Part shown: piece after piece, positions 13,618 to 24,640 of the stretch
Numbering within the stretch: position 1 is the stretch's first letter
Layout: each line of letters starts with the position of its first letter
Source of the DNA: Himantopus leucocephalus
Lineage: Eukaryota; Chordata; Aves; Charadriiformes; Recurvirostridae
Reading direction: 5' to 3'
NCBI GenBank assembly: GCA_003993805.1
Contig: RSEF01000019.1
Span: 9,285,420 to 9,349,419 of the forward strand
Length of the DNA: 64,000 bases
The notes under the pieces: generated by a model
What the model was told of the DNA's origin: nothing
What the model saw: the letters and a program-made list of their open reading frames with translations, nothing else
The model's database searches: none
Program-made: the position numbers and the translations under genes

Positions 13618-13659
13618 CATAGAATCCTAGAATCATAGAATTGTTGAGGTTGGAAGGGA
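13618..13659 (-). mobile_element. CR1 LINE 3' tail cut by assembly gap
   Basis: CATAGAATCCTAGAATCATA … TTGTTGAGGTTGGAAGGGA runs directly into the N gap at 13660. The sequence after the gap is a purine tract, so the far end of the element was not assembled. Confidence 0.85.
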
Positions 13660-13759
13660 NNNNNNNNNNNNNNNNNNNNNNNNNNNNNNNNNNNNNNNNN
13701 NNNNNNNNNNNNNNNNNNNNNNNNNNNNNNNNNNNNNNNNNNNNNNNNNNNNNNNNNNN
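13660..13759. other. Assembly gap, 100 N
   Basis: Exactly 100 N, the usual placeholder for unknown size. Frames read through it are meaningless. Confidence 0.99.
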
Positions 13760-13996
13760 AAAAAAGGAAAGAGAAAAAAGGGGGGGAGAAAGAAGAGGAA
13801 AAAAGAGAAAGAGAAAAAAAAAGAAAGAAGAGGAAATTAAAAAAGAGAAAGAAAAGCAAGAGAAAAAAGAGAATGAAAAGAAAAAAGCAAGAGAAGGAGA
13901 CAAAGACAGGAGAAAGGGAGGAAGAGAGAGAGGGAGAGAGAACAAAAGCAAAAGGAGAAGGAGGAAAAGAAAGGGAAGAATGAGAAGAAGGCAATG
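13760..13996 (+). repeat. Polypurine (GA-rich) tract
   Basis: 77 bases of uninterrupted purine (13760-13836), then about 160 bases that are nearly all A and G. Begins directly at the edge of an assembly gap. The Lys/Glu/Arg frame on the plus strand and the Phe/Ser/Leu frame on the minus strand are artefacts of composition. Confidence 0.9.
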
Positions 13997-14053
13997 AATG
14001 AACTTTGGAAGCAATTTATAATTCCTTTCACCTACATCATGAATTGAACATGC

Positions 14054-14089
14054 AAAAAAAAAAAAAAAAAAAAAANAAAAAAAAAAAAA
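14054..14089 (+). repeat. Poly-A run with one N
   Basis: 35 A with a single N at 14076, probably a joined homopolymer of unknown true length. Confidence 0.9.
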
Positions 14090-14139
14090 GGAAGGGAGGA
14101 AGGGAAAATATTCCGCCCAGCATGCAGATTATCATTTGA

Positions 14140-14620
14140 AAAGATTCTGTTGCTATGTTTTTGTCCCTGGGTGATGAAAATGAAATTGTCTGATGTGTGC
14201 GCCGTGTTAGATTTACCTTTGCAGGGTTCACCCACAATCAGTAGAGAGGGGTCATGCCACAATATGTCATCTCACAGCTCCATCACACCAACTCCAATTT
14301 ATACGAGGAGGTATTATGCATTTCAAAGGAACCCCCTGCGCGTGGCTCTTGTTACTGATCTATATCACAGCTCAGCTGAGGGAAGATTAGTTCTGCTGCA
14401 AGGGCAACGAGACTTATTTGTTTATGATTATATTCTCCTTAAAGACGCACTATTCCTTTTTTTAATGTCTAATTTAAAGTGTGCATTAAAGGGGTTGGGG
14501 AGGGGGCGGGATGTAAAAGGTGAGAGAATTCTGCACTCTCCCACAAGGAAACCTAATAGTCTTAGTCTCCCATGCATCCTGCTCATTAAAAAAAAAAATC
14601 TCCATTTAAATGCAAATTTG
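14140..14620. promoter_or_regulatory. Candidate regulatory block with FOX and octamer sites
   Basis: Contains TGTTTATG (14419-14426, forkhead-like), TTTAATGTCTAATTTAAAG and a perfect POU octamer ATGCAAAT (14610-14617). AT-rich against GC-rich sequence after 14690. Confidence 0.35.
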
Positions 14621-16639
14621 AGTTTTAGCTGGGGACTCCCCCAAAAGCTTCTCTCGGAAGCACCAGGGAAATAGGATTCAGAAACCTAAAATGGCTGACA
14701 GCAGTCGAACGCCCGCAGAAAACGCTTCCCGTCTAAATACCCTCATCCTTCCCCCTCCGCAGCCCGATGCCCCCGGGTCCCCGCGCCGCATCCTCGTACA
14801 GCCCGGCTGGCTCAGGCGCAGCATCACTTATCACCGCTCTCCGCCGCGAGATTGTTTTACCTCAGGCAAACACCACCCCAGCGAGCTAAAACTGATAATA
14901 TTAGCCTTTCAACTCCTGCTCGCTGTTGCTTTAATCAACGTTTTCCCAGAAAGTCGGCGGTTTTGTCCCTGATAAAGGCTCTGAAGGATTTAATGAGGCC
15001 GCCGAGCGCTGCAGACCCCGGGAAGCCCCACACCGCTCAGCACCGCTCCCTCCGTGCTCCTGAACGCGGCTTTAATTTTGGGGGGCTCCAGAAGATGGCA
15101 GGCACCCAGGACATCGCCAAGCAGCCGGCACTGGTTCGATGCGGTCTCTGAGCTTTGGGGGGGGTGTGTAACCCCCAGTATTAAAAAGCCAACGAATCCC
15201 GGGAAGTTTTTACAGCGAAAAAGCCGGTTTGCTTGATGGGGGAAAGATGCAGAAGAAAAGGGCGGTGGTACCCCATGGTCCTGCCTACAGCGGTGAGGAT
15301 GTTCAAAGCTGCCAAGGAAACCCCACGGCTGCTACAGCACCCCAGGGCAACCCGGGATGCCCTCACGAGAAACGCCCCGTGCTGTCGGGCACCCCCCAAA
15401 AAAAGCCAAATGTAAAAACAGAATCGGGGTTTTCTAAAGGAAAAAAAAAAAAAGGCGAGACGTGGCATGAGGGAGGTGAGGACACCCGTGAGGGGTGTCG
15501 CGGTGGAAGGGCAGTTGCCTTCGCAGCAAGAGCCGAGCTCTCACACAGACACACTTCCGCTTATCGTCGCTGGGCGCGTTTCTGACTCCTCCGCCCGTGA
15601 TTAACGTATCGCTGCTTATAATAAATAAGCCCATTCCCATCTAGGAAATAAATGGGTCCAGCGGGGACCCACGAGGAGCGGAGACACCGAGACGCTGCTC
15701 TCTGGCCCCATCTCTTGGCACCTCTCGTCCCCTCCGCAGAGCGAAGCCGGCGGTGCCGGTGGGGTTCACCGGGAGCAGGGCAGCCGAGGTGGCGTGGGCA
15801 CCTCGAGCTTTTCTTACTGTTTTGTCGAAACATTTTGCCAAAGTTTGCCAAATCACCACGGAATCGGAAGCATTGAAGCTGCTGTCGCCTTGGCTTCAAA
15901 TTATCGTCAGCCGCGTCAATTAGATGTGCAAGACTGAAAGCGCCATCGGCATGCTGGAACAATAGATGAACAGATAAATGTATATAGAAGAAAATGAGCA
16001 TATTAATTAAGGCTGGAATTGGCTCATATTTCATTTGGAGCGTACCCTACATTTATGTGGCGTTTCCCCTCGCCCAGGCTTTGAGCCCTTGGTGGGACGG
16101 CAGGGTGGCTGCCGTACCCGCGGGGATCCCACCCCAAAGAGCTGCCGGTCCTACAACAGGTCCCTCTCACCCTGGGGGCCTGATCCTGCACATCCCCGTG
16201 CTGGGGAACACCCAGGGAAGCCCCAGCGCTACCGAACCCCTCTGCATTGACGTGAACAGCCGCGCTGGGGAAGGAGCGCTCCCAACAGCTCAGACACAGT
16301 GTTAAATATTTTCTGCTTAAGTGCAAAATCTTTACAGTACAGCTCACTGAGTTTCTTCCTACGCCAGACCTTCACCGGAGAAGGAAAACCTGAGACGCCA
16401 AAAGCCAGTCGCAGGTCCCTGACACCCAGGTTTATCCAAAAAGAGCCTCGCAGCCATCGGTCTCCGGCCTGAGCAAACTGCCCGTCTGCACCGGTCGCGG
16501 CATCGCCTGCCACCACGCCGGGTGAGGAGCCAAAAGCCTGGGGCAGGTGGGGAGGCGTCCACCCCTGCCACCACCCCTGGTCCTCCAGGAGGCCCTCCTG
16601 GGAACGCAGCCAGCCTTTCCCTCTCCCTGCCATTCACTC
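14621..16639. other. GC-rich spacer
   Basis: No gene or known repeat. A run of A lies at 15440-15453. The 157-codon minus frame at 15561-16034 and its neighbours look like composition artefacts. Confidence 0.55.
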
Positions 16640-17300
16640 CCTTGTTCTTTGTAAAAACCACACTCATTTCACTACTTTGAAAGCTCATAATATGATGGGT
16701 GAAAACAATTAAATGAAATAGACTGGTAATACCCATGGGAAAACATTTTTAGATATGATATTACAATCTTGTTTCAAAATTGGATTTTGCCAAGAGGAAA
16801 TACAGTTTATTATAAAACACATTTTCTTTTAATTTAATTATATAATCTTTGGCTTCAGAGAAGGGATGCTTAAATCAGACCCATTTAATTTTCAAGTGTA
16901 TTCACCCATCACCTAGGGCAAATTGGTTTAAATTAGCAGGTGACTATATAAGTTCTAGATATGTGTCAGACAAAAATTTATCTGCAAACTCTGTATAAAA
17001 GACCATCTACATCAGCAGCACAGCAGCAGAAATTACAGGGGATGAACAGACAAGTGTCTGAAGAGTAGTATTTGCTCTGATTTCAATGATACCCACTACA
17101 AAACCTGATCTAGGATTATTTTTTTTTTTATCTTTGTTAATGTTTTGCCAGATCAGTTCATCACAGTGCATGTCTGCACTCTGCCAATAAAAACTGATGA
17201 CCTGCAGTTAGTTTCTACCAGGTGCATTAAATTCCCATAACGTGAACAGATCTTGCTAAGTCTACCATAGCCTCTTCTTTTGCAGAGATTACATTTCCAA
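16640..17300. promoter_or_regulatory. Candidate enhancer block
   Basis: About 650 bp, strongly AT-rich. TTTAATTTAATTATATAATC at 16828-16847, an E-box CAGGTG at 16937-16942 just after AAATTAG, and CTATATAAG directly after it. It looks like the slowly evolving noncoding blocks around developmental genes; conservation itself was not tested. Confidence 0.4.
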
Positions 17301-19059
17301 CCTAATGACAAGAGCGGTTTGTTCAGACGCTGCAGTCACTGAACTCTTCCTCCGATCCGTCACGGTGACCCGGCGCATGTCGCTCGACGCACTCTTCGCA
17401 AAACAGCTCGAGACGGGCAACACTTTGTGAGTTATATCCGCCAGTCTCTTCCCATCCCACCCTGTTTCCCCCCACTGCCGGGTTCCCCGAAGCCGAGGTT
17501 GAGCCTGCTCACGGTTCACTGCGACACAACATTTAAAAGCCGCCAAAGAAAATGCCTCCAGACCCGGCAGCTGCGCGTGCAAACCTGGCTTTGCACAAAC
17601 AGCCGTGCACTTACGGGTCCCAGCGCTTAAAATCTGCGCTGTACTGCTGCTCGCTGTGGTTCGGGGTAATCACTCGCAAAGACAGGAGAGGAAATTCCTC
17701 AGCAGAGGGAAAATACTGCAGTGCAGTCAAGGCTGACTCGGCGAGAACACTACAGTAATAATAAATAATAATACGTGGGACTGCTAAGGTGTTTTTCATC
17801 GTGGGTATCAGAACGCTCTCCACGAGTGGGGGAGGATGAACCACCCCACTGCTGCGTGCCAGCCCCGCTCGAGCGCCCGAACCAGCCTCACCGCGAGCGT
17901 CCTTCTGCCCGGAGGCGGGGGGATTCCCGCCTGCGGCTGCACGTCTCGCAGCCCCCTGCCCCGGCGAGGCTTCTCGAGACCCACCTGAGACCCTCACCGG
18001 CTTCATCCCCCATTAGCCCTCCCGCCTTTCCGCTCACCTTCCCAGCAAACGCGTCTAGTTTTGTACCCTCCAGAAAACCCATCTAGGGGATGGCACTGAC
18101 AACGGGCACAGCCACCCCGGCACTAAATAAACCACAAAAAGCAGAGGCTTCTGCCCTCGCCCGGGGCCAGCTGGGATAGAAACCCAGCCAGCCTTAGAAC
18201 ACAGGCAATAAAAGCAATACCAAAACACAGATTGGTTATCACGATCCTTGTGGAGCTGTTTAGTTTTTAGCAAAGGACAACAAAACATGTATCGCGATTC
18301 TCATGCTGGGCAGCGAGCGCAGGTCCCTGTAAGAGCCAAAGCCCGTGAAGGCTCCCACTGCCCCCGCACCAGCAGCACGCGTACATATAGAAATGTAAAT
18401 ATATACGTGCAGCAGTGTAGGGGAAGTGCGAAGAGGTGCTTTGAATGAGTTGAAACCATGGTTTAAAGGCAAATACTTATTAAACTCCACCAAAATATTA
18501 TTGGCAAGAATAGCTTATTTTAAAATACAGATCACAAATGCAGATTTCCCGGGGCTGAGGTCTAAACCCATCACTCCCAGGGCACAGCTCCAGTATCTCC
18601 CAGATTAGACGCAACTCTAGTGTCGTCTCCCCACCAAGGGCTCATCAGCACAGCCCTCGCGGCGCGGCATTGGCACGGGGTGGAAGCTCACAGGCGCTGG
18701 TTCTGCGCCCGTCGGTGGCCCCGGCATTGCCCGGCGGCTCTTCCCCAGGGAAGGGAATGTCGCAGCTCGGCAGAGCGTTGCGCTTTGTGCAGTTTTGCCG
18801 CTATTTGTGAAATGTGGATGGCTGAACGTGTTTGCCCAACACGTGTAGGTGTATATGGATGCATGTGCAATCAGACTGATACATATAGGTAAGCCGTGAA
18901 TAAATATATATGATTATTTCAACAGGTGTTGGACATCCACCTCCTCCTGGGTCGCTGATGCTCTCCCCCTTGGCCACCCAATTTGGAGAGGTACCTGGTC
19001 CATCCAGCAAGACCAAACCCAGAGCGGCCCAGCCCTGCCGGCTGCTGAAATGCAGATGT
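17301..19059. other. GC-rich spacer
   Basis: CpG-rich stretches at 17300-17600 and 17800-18060, no gene signature. The 131-codon minus frame (17611-18006) has no domain. Confidence 0.5.
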
Positions 19060-19640
19060 ACTCCAAGTGTTATGAAAACGTATGATCTCAGCCATGTCTG
19101 GCAAATAAACATTACAAGGGGCTGTTTCAAATCTTTGTAGTAGCAAATCTCAGCACTTAACTAGTAATGCAATAAGTCCTATCAAGAGCACGCTGAAAGG
19201 TGGAATAAATTTCCCGGAGAACAATGCGGGTGATGTATGCATATGACCAACGCACAATAAAACTGTAGAATGGGAGGAAAAAAATGCATACAGTCAATAC
19301 AATAAAATCAGCACAAATATAGGTTGTGTAAGCAAATAAATCTAACAGTCCAAATATTTTACAACACGCTCACATGCAGAACATTTTTCCCCCCAGAAAT
19401 CTTAGGGTAAAAAAAAAAAAAAAAAAAAAANTGCATCTTAGTGCATTGTAAAGGCATCAGCGGCTGTCTGCACAAATTACCATTCATCTAGGCGTTGTTG
19501 TGGAAATTTTCAAGGGATTTGCAGTAATTATATGACAAAATGCTTGCAAATCTCACTCATTGCTGAATAGAAACACACGGGTCAAAGATTGAACACTCTC
19601 AGCTTGGTAATTTGTAAATGTCAATCAGACGGGGGGCCAC
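19060..19640. promoter_or_regulatory. Candidate regulatory block
   Basis: Evenly AT-rich, low CpG. Contains GGGTCAAAGATTGAAC (19579-19594; a TCF/LEF or nuclear-receptor half-site type motif) and many ATTA cores, interrupted by a poly-A run with an N at 19431. Confidence 0.3.
19409..19431 (+). repeat. Poly-A run ending in N
   Basis: 22 A followed by a single N at 19431, an unresolved homopolymer. Confidence 0.9.
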
Positions 19641-19748
19641 AGGAGGCACACAGGCGTAAGCAGTGAAAGGCAGAGCGATTCCGTAGCAACCAGAAAAAGC
19701 CTTTTCAATACAGATTATAAAAGGCACGGGATAGTTTTACTTTCCAGC

Positions 19749-19782
19749 TTTTTTTTTTTTTTTTTTTTTTTTTNTTTTTTTT
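19749..19782 (+). repeat. Poly-T run with one N
   Basis: T run with a single N at 19774, an unresolved homopolymer. Confidence 0.9.
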
Positions 19783-21879
19783 AAACAAACTGATCACCTT
19801 GCACCAAGAGGAGGAGGAAAAGGGGGGAGATAGGAGGAGGAAAGTAAAGAAAGGAAGGAAAAACAGTTTAAATAAAACTGGTGAGATTAAATTAACTGAT
19901 ACATACATTCACAGAGGTAGATCGTTTGCTCTGTAATAAATATGGACTCCTATCTTCCCTTCTCCGAGACAGCAAGGAAAGCAAAATAAAATTAAAAGAT
20001 ATAACAATAAAAATTATAAATGCATTGCGGTCCCGCAGACCAACAGCTTGTAATGAAGGCTGCTGCCGAGTTGGGTACCGCGTTATCTCTTGGGATCATA
20101 AAGAGGTAGAGGGAAGCAAGGTGAGGGGGTCCGATGTCCCCCTCCCAAACTGCCACCGGCCTCCCGCAGGGACACAGACCTTCTTCCAGAAGTCAACTCC
20201 ATCTTTTCCCGTTTTCCAAAAAGTGGGATTCGGAATTGAATTGTTTTGAACTATACAAAAGAAATAATCCCGGCATCTCCCACTCCACGGGGAATACATT
20301 AAAGGGACCCAATTTGCCTCTAAAGAAGCATCTCTCCCCCACGAGGGCTATTTCAGACACAATTACAGCCCAGGCTGGTTGGGCACCCGGAATTCATGGC
20401 ACTTGCCCTCGGGGGCCTGCAGCTTTTCTGCATCTTGCCCTCTATTTCAGTACTAACAAAAATGACATTTTTGTTGAAAAACGGTGATGTTTGGGGGCTC
20501 CTGAGCCTGGTTGTCTTTGTTTTTTTAAAAAAGAAACAAGAAAAAAAGAAAAAAAAGCCACCGAATGAGAAGATGCTGCTATTTTTGCCCTGGAGGGTGC
20601 GGGTTTAGGACTGCGAACCCCATTGCAGGAGAGCTACAAACATCCCCAGGATCCATCGAGCCGCCACCACGTGTCCCCCATGCCCAGGGTCTGGCTGGTG
20701 ACGGGTGTCCCACGCTTCCGCCTTCCTCTCGTCACACAGGCGCGAAACCGTGGCCAGCCCAGGGCTCCTCGCGCCACTTCACTCCCGCTGAGTCACGCCC
20801 AAGTTTGCTTAAATTTAGCATCATTTTGGGCAAGTTTCAAGCACAGACGGAAATGCCGAAGCCGACAAGCTGCGGAGGTGTTGTCTCCGTACAAACAGCC
20901 CCTGTGACCGTGGCGAGATGCCATGGCACGCCGGGAGGGGTTGGCATCAGCCAAGCTGCAGGGTGAGGATTTAACACCAAAACCATTTAATGCCCTCAAA
21001 ATGTAGAAACATCATCATTGGTATCTCACACCTACCAAAACTGAAAGGTTATAATAGACAGAGCATGGCGGAGCTGAAGGTTAGTGCAGAAATCAGAAAT
21101 TCTACAGAATTTTGTCAATTCCAAAGCCCAAGCTGCCAAAATACACCTTAGTTTTAAATGCAAAGTTTCCCTCCCCCCCACCCCATGGGTATGGGAGGGA
21201 ATGACTGGTTTAACTGCTTCAGAAGAGAAAAATCACCCTGACCTCGCCGTGGACAGGGGGTACCCATGAAACGAAGACACCGAGGAGCACAAGAAACATT
21301 GTCCGACTGCCTCCTTGCCTGCCGGCGCATCCACCCACTCCCGGCACTCCTGGGACCCCGCAGGGCGGCTGCGACGGGCCGTGGTCCATCCCGTGCTTGG
21401 CGCTGGGGATACTGGGGAACCGGGCCGTGACCAGTTTTGGTATGATGCGAAGCCTAAACAGATGCTGTTTCTGTGCTGCTGCCCCAGGCTGAGCTCCCAG
21501 CCCAGCCCAAACCCGGGTGCAAGCGCATCCCCCTGCGTTTGCAAAGGGAACGGTGCCCAAATACAGATGTAGGGATATATCAAAGCATCGCCGTGTGCTC
21601 GGCAAGCAGGGCGGCGATTGCTCCTCCAGCAGGACCGGGTCATCTTCGCCAGCAGAATAACCGCGAGCAGGCAGCAGCTCCCGGCCCTGCCACCAGCCGC
21701 CGTCGGGTACCGGCCGTCATCACCCGCTCCCTCCTCTCCCTCTTCCACCCGCAGCTCCAGGGGCACCTCACGCGGCACAAACCCATCCTGGAGCCAACTC
21801 CTGCGCTTGGCAGGGGGATGATGGACTGCTCCACGGCACCGGGAACGCACTACCTGCTCTGCCATTAGCTCCACCCTCA
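19783..21879. other. Spacer, GC-rich after 20.6 kb
   Basis: No exon or repeat family recognised. Long frames at 21233-21880 (minus, 215 codons) and 20565-20966 (plus) are Gly/Pro/Arg-rich and unsupported. An A-rich stretch lies at 20527-20560. Confidence 0.5.
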
Positions 21880-22190
21880 ACTGGATTTAATGAATCTGAG
21901 AAAAATTATGAAGTACCATAAAGCCACAAGTATCATAAAAAGTATAATAAAATTGAGAAAAGCTATTAAGTTATAAATACAACCAATACATGCAACATCA
22001 CTCAGATGGCAGAAACTAGCTATAAAATAAAGTCATTTTAAGCCACCATTCTGCAAGTTACCAAGTCTCTTAATTCACAAGTCACACGTCCCTTTATGGC
22101 ATCCAGTCCTATTGTCTGTATTGAGAGCTTTATAACGTATATCTTCCTGTACCAGTTAAACATACACCTGCCCTTAGGTATAACGTAGGA
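21880..22190. promoter_or_regulatory. Candidate regulatory block with HOX/CDX-like sites
   Basis: Sharp switch from GC-rich to AT-rich at about 21880. CCATAAA (21916-21922) and several further ATAAA/ATAATAAA cores within 60 bp suggest a homeodomain cluster. Confidence 0.3.
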
Positions 22191-22479
22191 CAAAGGACTC
22201 GGTCAGTGCTGTGGTACCTCGTCCCTATGCGATGTCTTATCTAAGCCGCTCCCTAAATATCTGGCAAGTGCAGGAAACACTTTGGCAGTTATTGCACCAA
22301 GTGAGGATGAGAAAGAGGATTTGGGGAACGGGGGAAGAAGAGGGGCTCCAGGCACTCCTTCAGCCAAAACCTCCAAATCTGATGGTTTTACAGAAATCAG
22401 TGATCCTGTCTACATCGTGTGTCGCGGTGCCGCAGCATCAGCCTCCATGTACTTTACCTATTTAAAATCAAAGTTATCC

Positions 22480-22900
22480 CGAATGTACCTAATGTACATT
22501 GAGAACAAATGACCCTCTAATAAGTTGCTTAGTAAGAGGTGTATTCATTTCTCTCATATACATATATATATATATCAACTGCAAAACTGAGGCTTTACAG
22601 TGCAGTTGTATTTCATTTTGCTCTCTCAATTTAAAGACGAGGCTTTCCTTATCAACCTCCCAATCACCGTGGAACAATTTCTTCTCTTTATTTACTCTAA
22701 AGGTCCTATATGTTATAAATATTCATTGAAATAATTAAACACCCGGTTCACAGCTTGTTGTGTTTACTGTTAGCCCAATAAAAACCAAACAGGTTAATGA
22801 TGATCTTTAATATGGGAATTTAGTATTATTTCACCTCTGTATCAGCTAAAAGTTTAGCTTCCCCTTTAAGCCCCATCAATTTACTGAAAATAAGTAACCA
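22480..22900. promoter_or_regulatory. Candidate regulatory block with 16-bp palindrome
   Basis: AT-rich, with an AT microsatellite (22555-22575) and a perfect inverted repeat AGCTAAA-AG-TTTAGCT (22844-22859). Between them are several TTAA and TAAT cores and a GTGTTTACTG forkhead-like site near 22759. Confidence 0.35.
22555..22575 (+). repeat. (AT)n microsatellite
   Basis: CATATACATATATATATATA-type alternation. Confidence 0.85.
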
Positions 22901-24269
22901 CCATAAAAACATGCTGCGGACTGTAAGTCAGAGGTACACACCTCTATGTATCTGTCTTCTGTGGTTTTTTGCTGAATTTCTCATTTTGGATTTAGCTACA
23001 GAATTAGAGAGAAAAAATACAAGGAGTAATTTCCCCCCCCTAAGAATTATTCCCGTGGTGGGGAGTTTAACGCAGCTGGGTCACGAGAGGGGTGGGTGGA
23101 ACAGGACTGACAGTGGGAAAAAACCTCACTATGATCCTGCAGCCGTTAGAAAAAATATTCTGACCAAAGATTGTACCCTAGTGAGGAAACCTCTTACCAA
23201 AAAATGTAATTCATACCTCTGCTTTGCTGTGGGCCGAAGAGGCCAGGGCAGCATCCCGGGCTGCCTCAGGGGGTACCACCCAAACCCGGGCTGGTACTCG
23301 CTAATTAACCGGCTCCACCAAGACCCAAGTGCTGCCCATTAGCTATTTAGACCAGGCTGTCAGGGACACGCAGTGAGAATAGAAGGCACCAGCACAAATC
23401 AGGAGAGTTTATGAGGATAACTTACATTAATTTTATCCTTTATAGGCAATAAACCTTTGCTGGTTCATTACTGGCCACTGTTAAGTTTTAAAGGAGTTTT
23501 TTAAGGTGTAGGGGAGGTGCTGCCCATCCCTGAGGAGTGCTGGGTTTGGGGCCAGCGTGGGTTTGCTGGTGGCACAGGGGAGGGGACACACGCTGGTGTC
23601 TCACCTGTGGGCACAGAAGGGCCGTCACTGACCCCAGCTGGGGACTTTCTCCCCCAAACTGGGCTCCTTAATAGTCTTGCCCCTGCGGGTAGTGGCACTG
23701 GATGGGGTCCACCCCCTCCGAGAGCTTCGTGCCCAGCTTAACACCCTGAACTTTGTTCTCTGCTTTCGGAAAGGGTGCGCTGGCCTCGTTAACCCTTTCC
23801 TTTCTGCTCGTAACGAGACTTCGACCAGCACCAACAGCCCAGGGGGTGCCACTGCCGTGCCCCAACCCCAGCGACAGGGGATGGTCCCACGATAAAAATG
23901 CAAACGCCGGGGCTTCCCGTTCCTTCCCGTCCCCGTGCCGAGCGTCTGTGGCAGGAGGCAAGCAGCACCAGGCGTAATCGAAACGCATCCCCGCGGGGCC
24001 GGGGCTGGGGGCAGTAAGTGGCTGCTGCAGCCCATCTCCTCATTGCCATCACGCGGCGAAGATGAACTTCGTTTTATTTGCTGCTTACCTTGTTGGGCTT
24101 AAACACCCAGTAAAAGCAAGTGCCATTAGGTCAGAAAGAAATTACAGAGCGAAATATCTGGCTGCAAGCAAAAATGATGCTAAAGGTGCAAAGCTGGAAA
24201 ATAAAAAAGGTGGGGGGGGAGGGGTGGGGGTGAACCTGCGCACACCATCGCTGCCTCATCTATGGTCTC
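22901..24269. other. Spacer with G-quadruplex-like run
   Basis: No gene seen. It becomes GC-rich after 23500. GGTGGGGGGGGAGGGGTGGGGG-type G runs occur at 24209-24230. Confidence 0.55.
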
Positions 24270-24640
24270 ACGATGATTAAGCAGCATCGACTTGGCTGGA
24301 GACTTTCCCTGGGTCTTGAACATTAGAGAAATATTATTCTCAGAATTACCTGAAGTTTTATTTAATGCAATAAAAGCTCATTTTCGATGGGAATTAGTCC
24401 CGAAATAGATGACTATTAAGAAATGCTGGATGATGTATAGCTCAGCCCTCTGAACTAATGAACTCCCAAATACCTCGCGGTGAAGCGCAGAGGAGGGGGC
24501 TGCGGGGGTGTTTGATGCCTTTCTGTCAGCGAGGTGGCTAACAGGACAAACAATTAGGAAAATGTCTAATTTAGCACTGAAATTAACGGAGCTCTCAATT
24601 TATACCAGCTAAGCAGCTATTCCTCTACCAGAGCTTTAGT
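24270..24640. promoter_or_regulatory. Candidate regulatory block
   Basis: AT-rich block with a stem-type motif at 24382-24405 (arms TTTC/GAAA and GGGA/TCCC around ATTAG), several AATTA cores and a GATGATGTATAG run. Flanked by GC-rich DNA on both sides. Confidence 0.35.

Noticed and set aside
13454..14014. 186-codon Leu/Phe/Ser-rich frame, membrane-like
   Set aside because: Produced by the polypurine tract read on the other strand and crosses the N gap.
21233..21880. 215-codon minus-strand frame
   Set aside because: GC-rich composition artefact; several frames are open on both strands at once.
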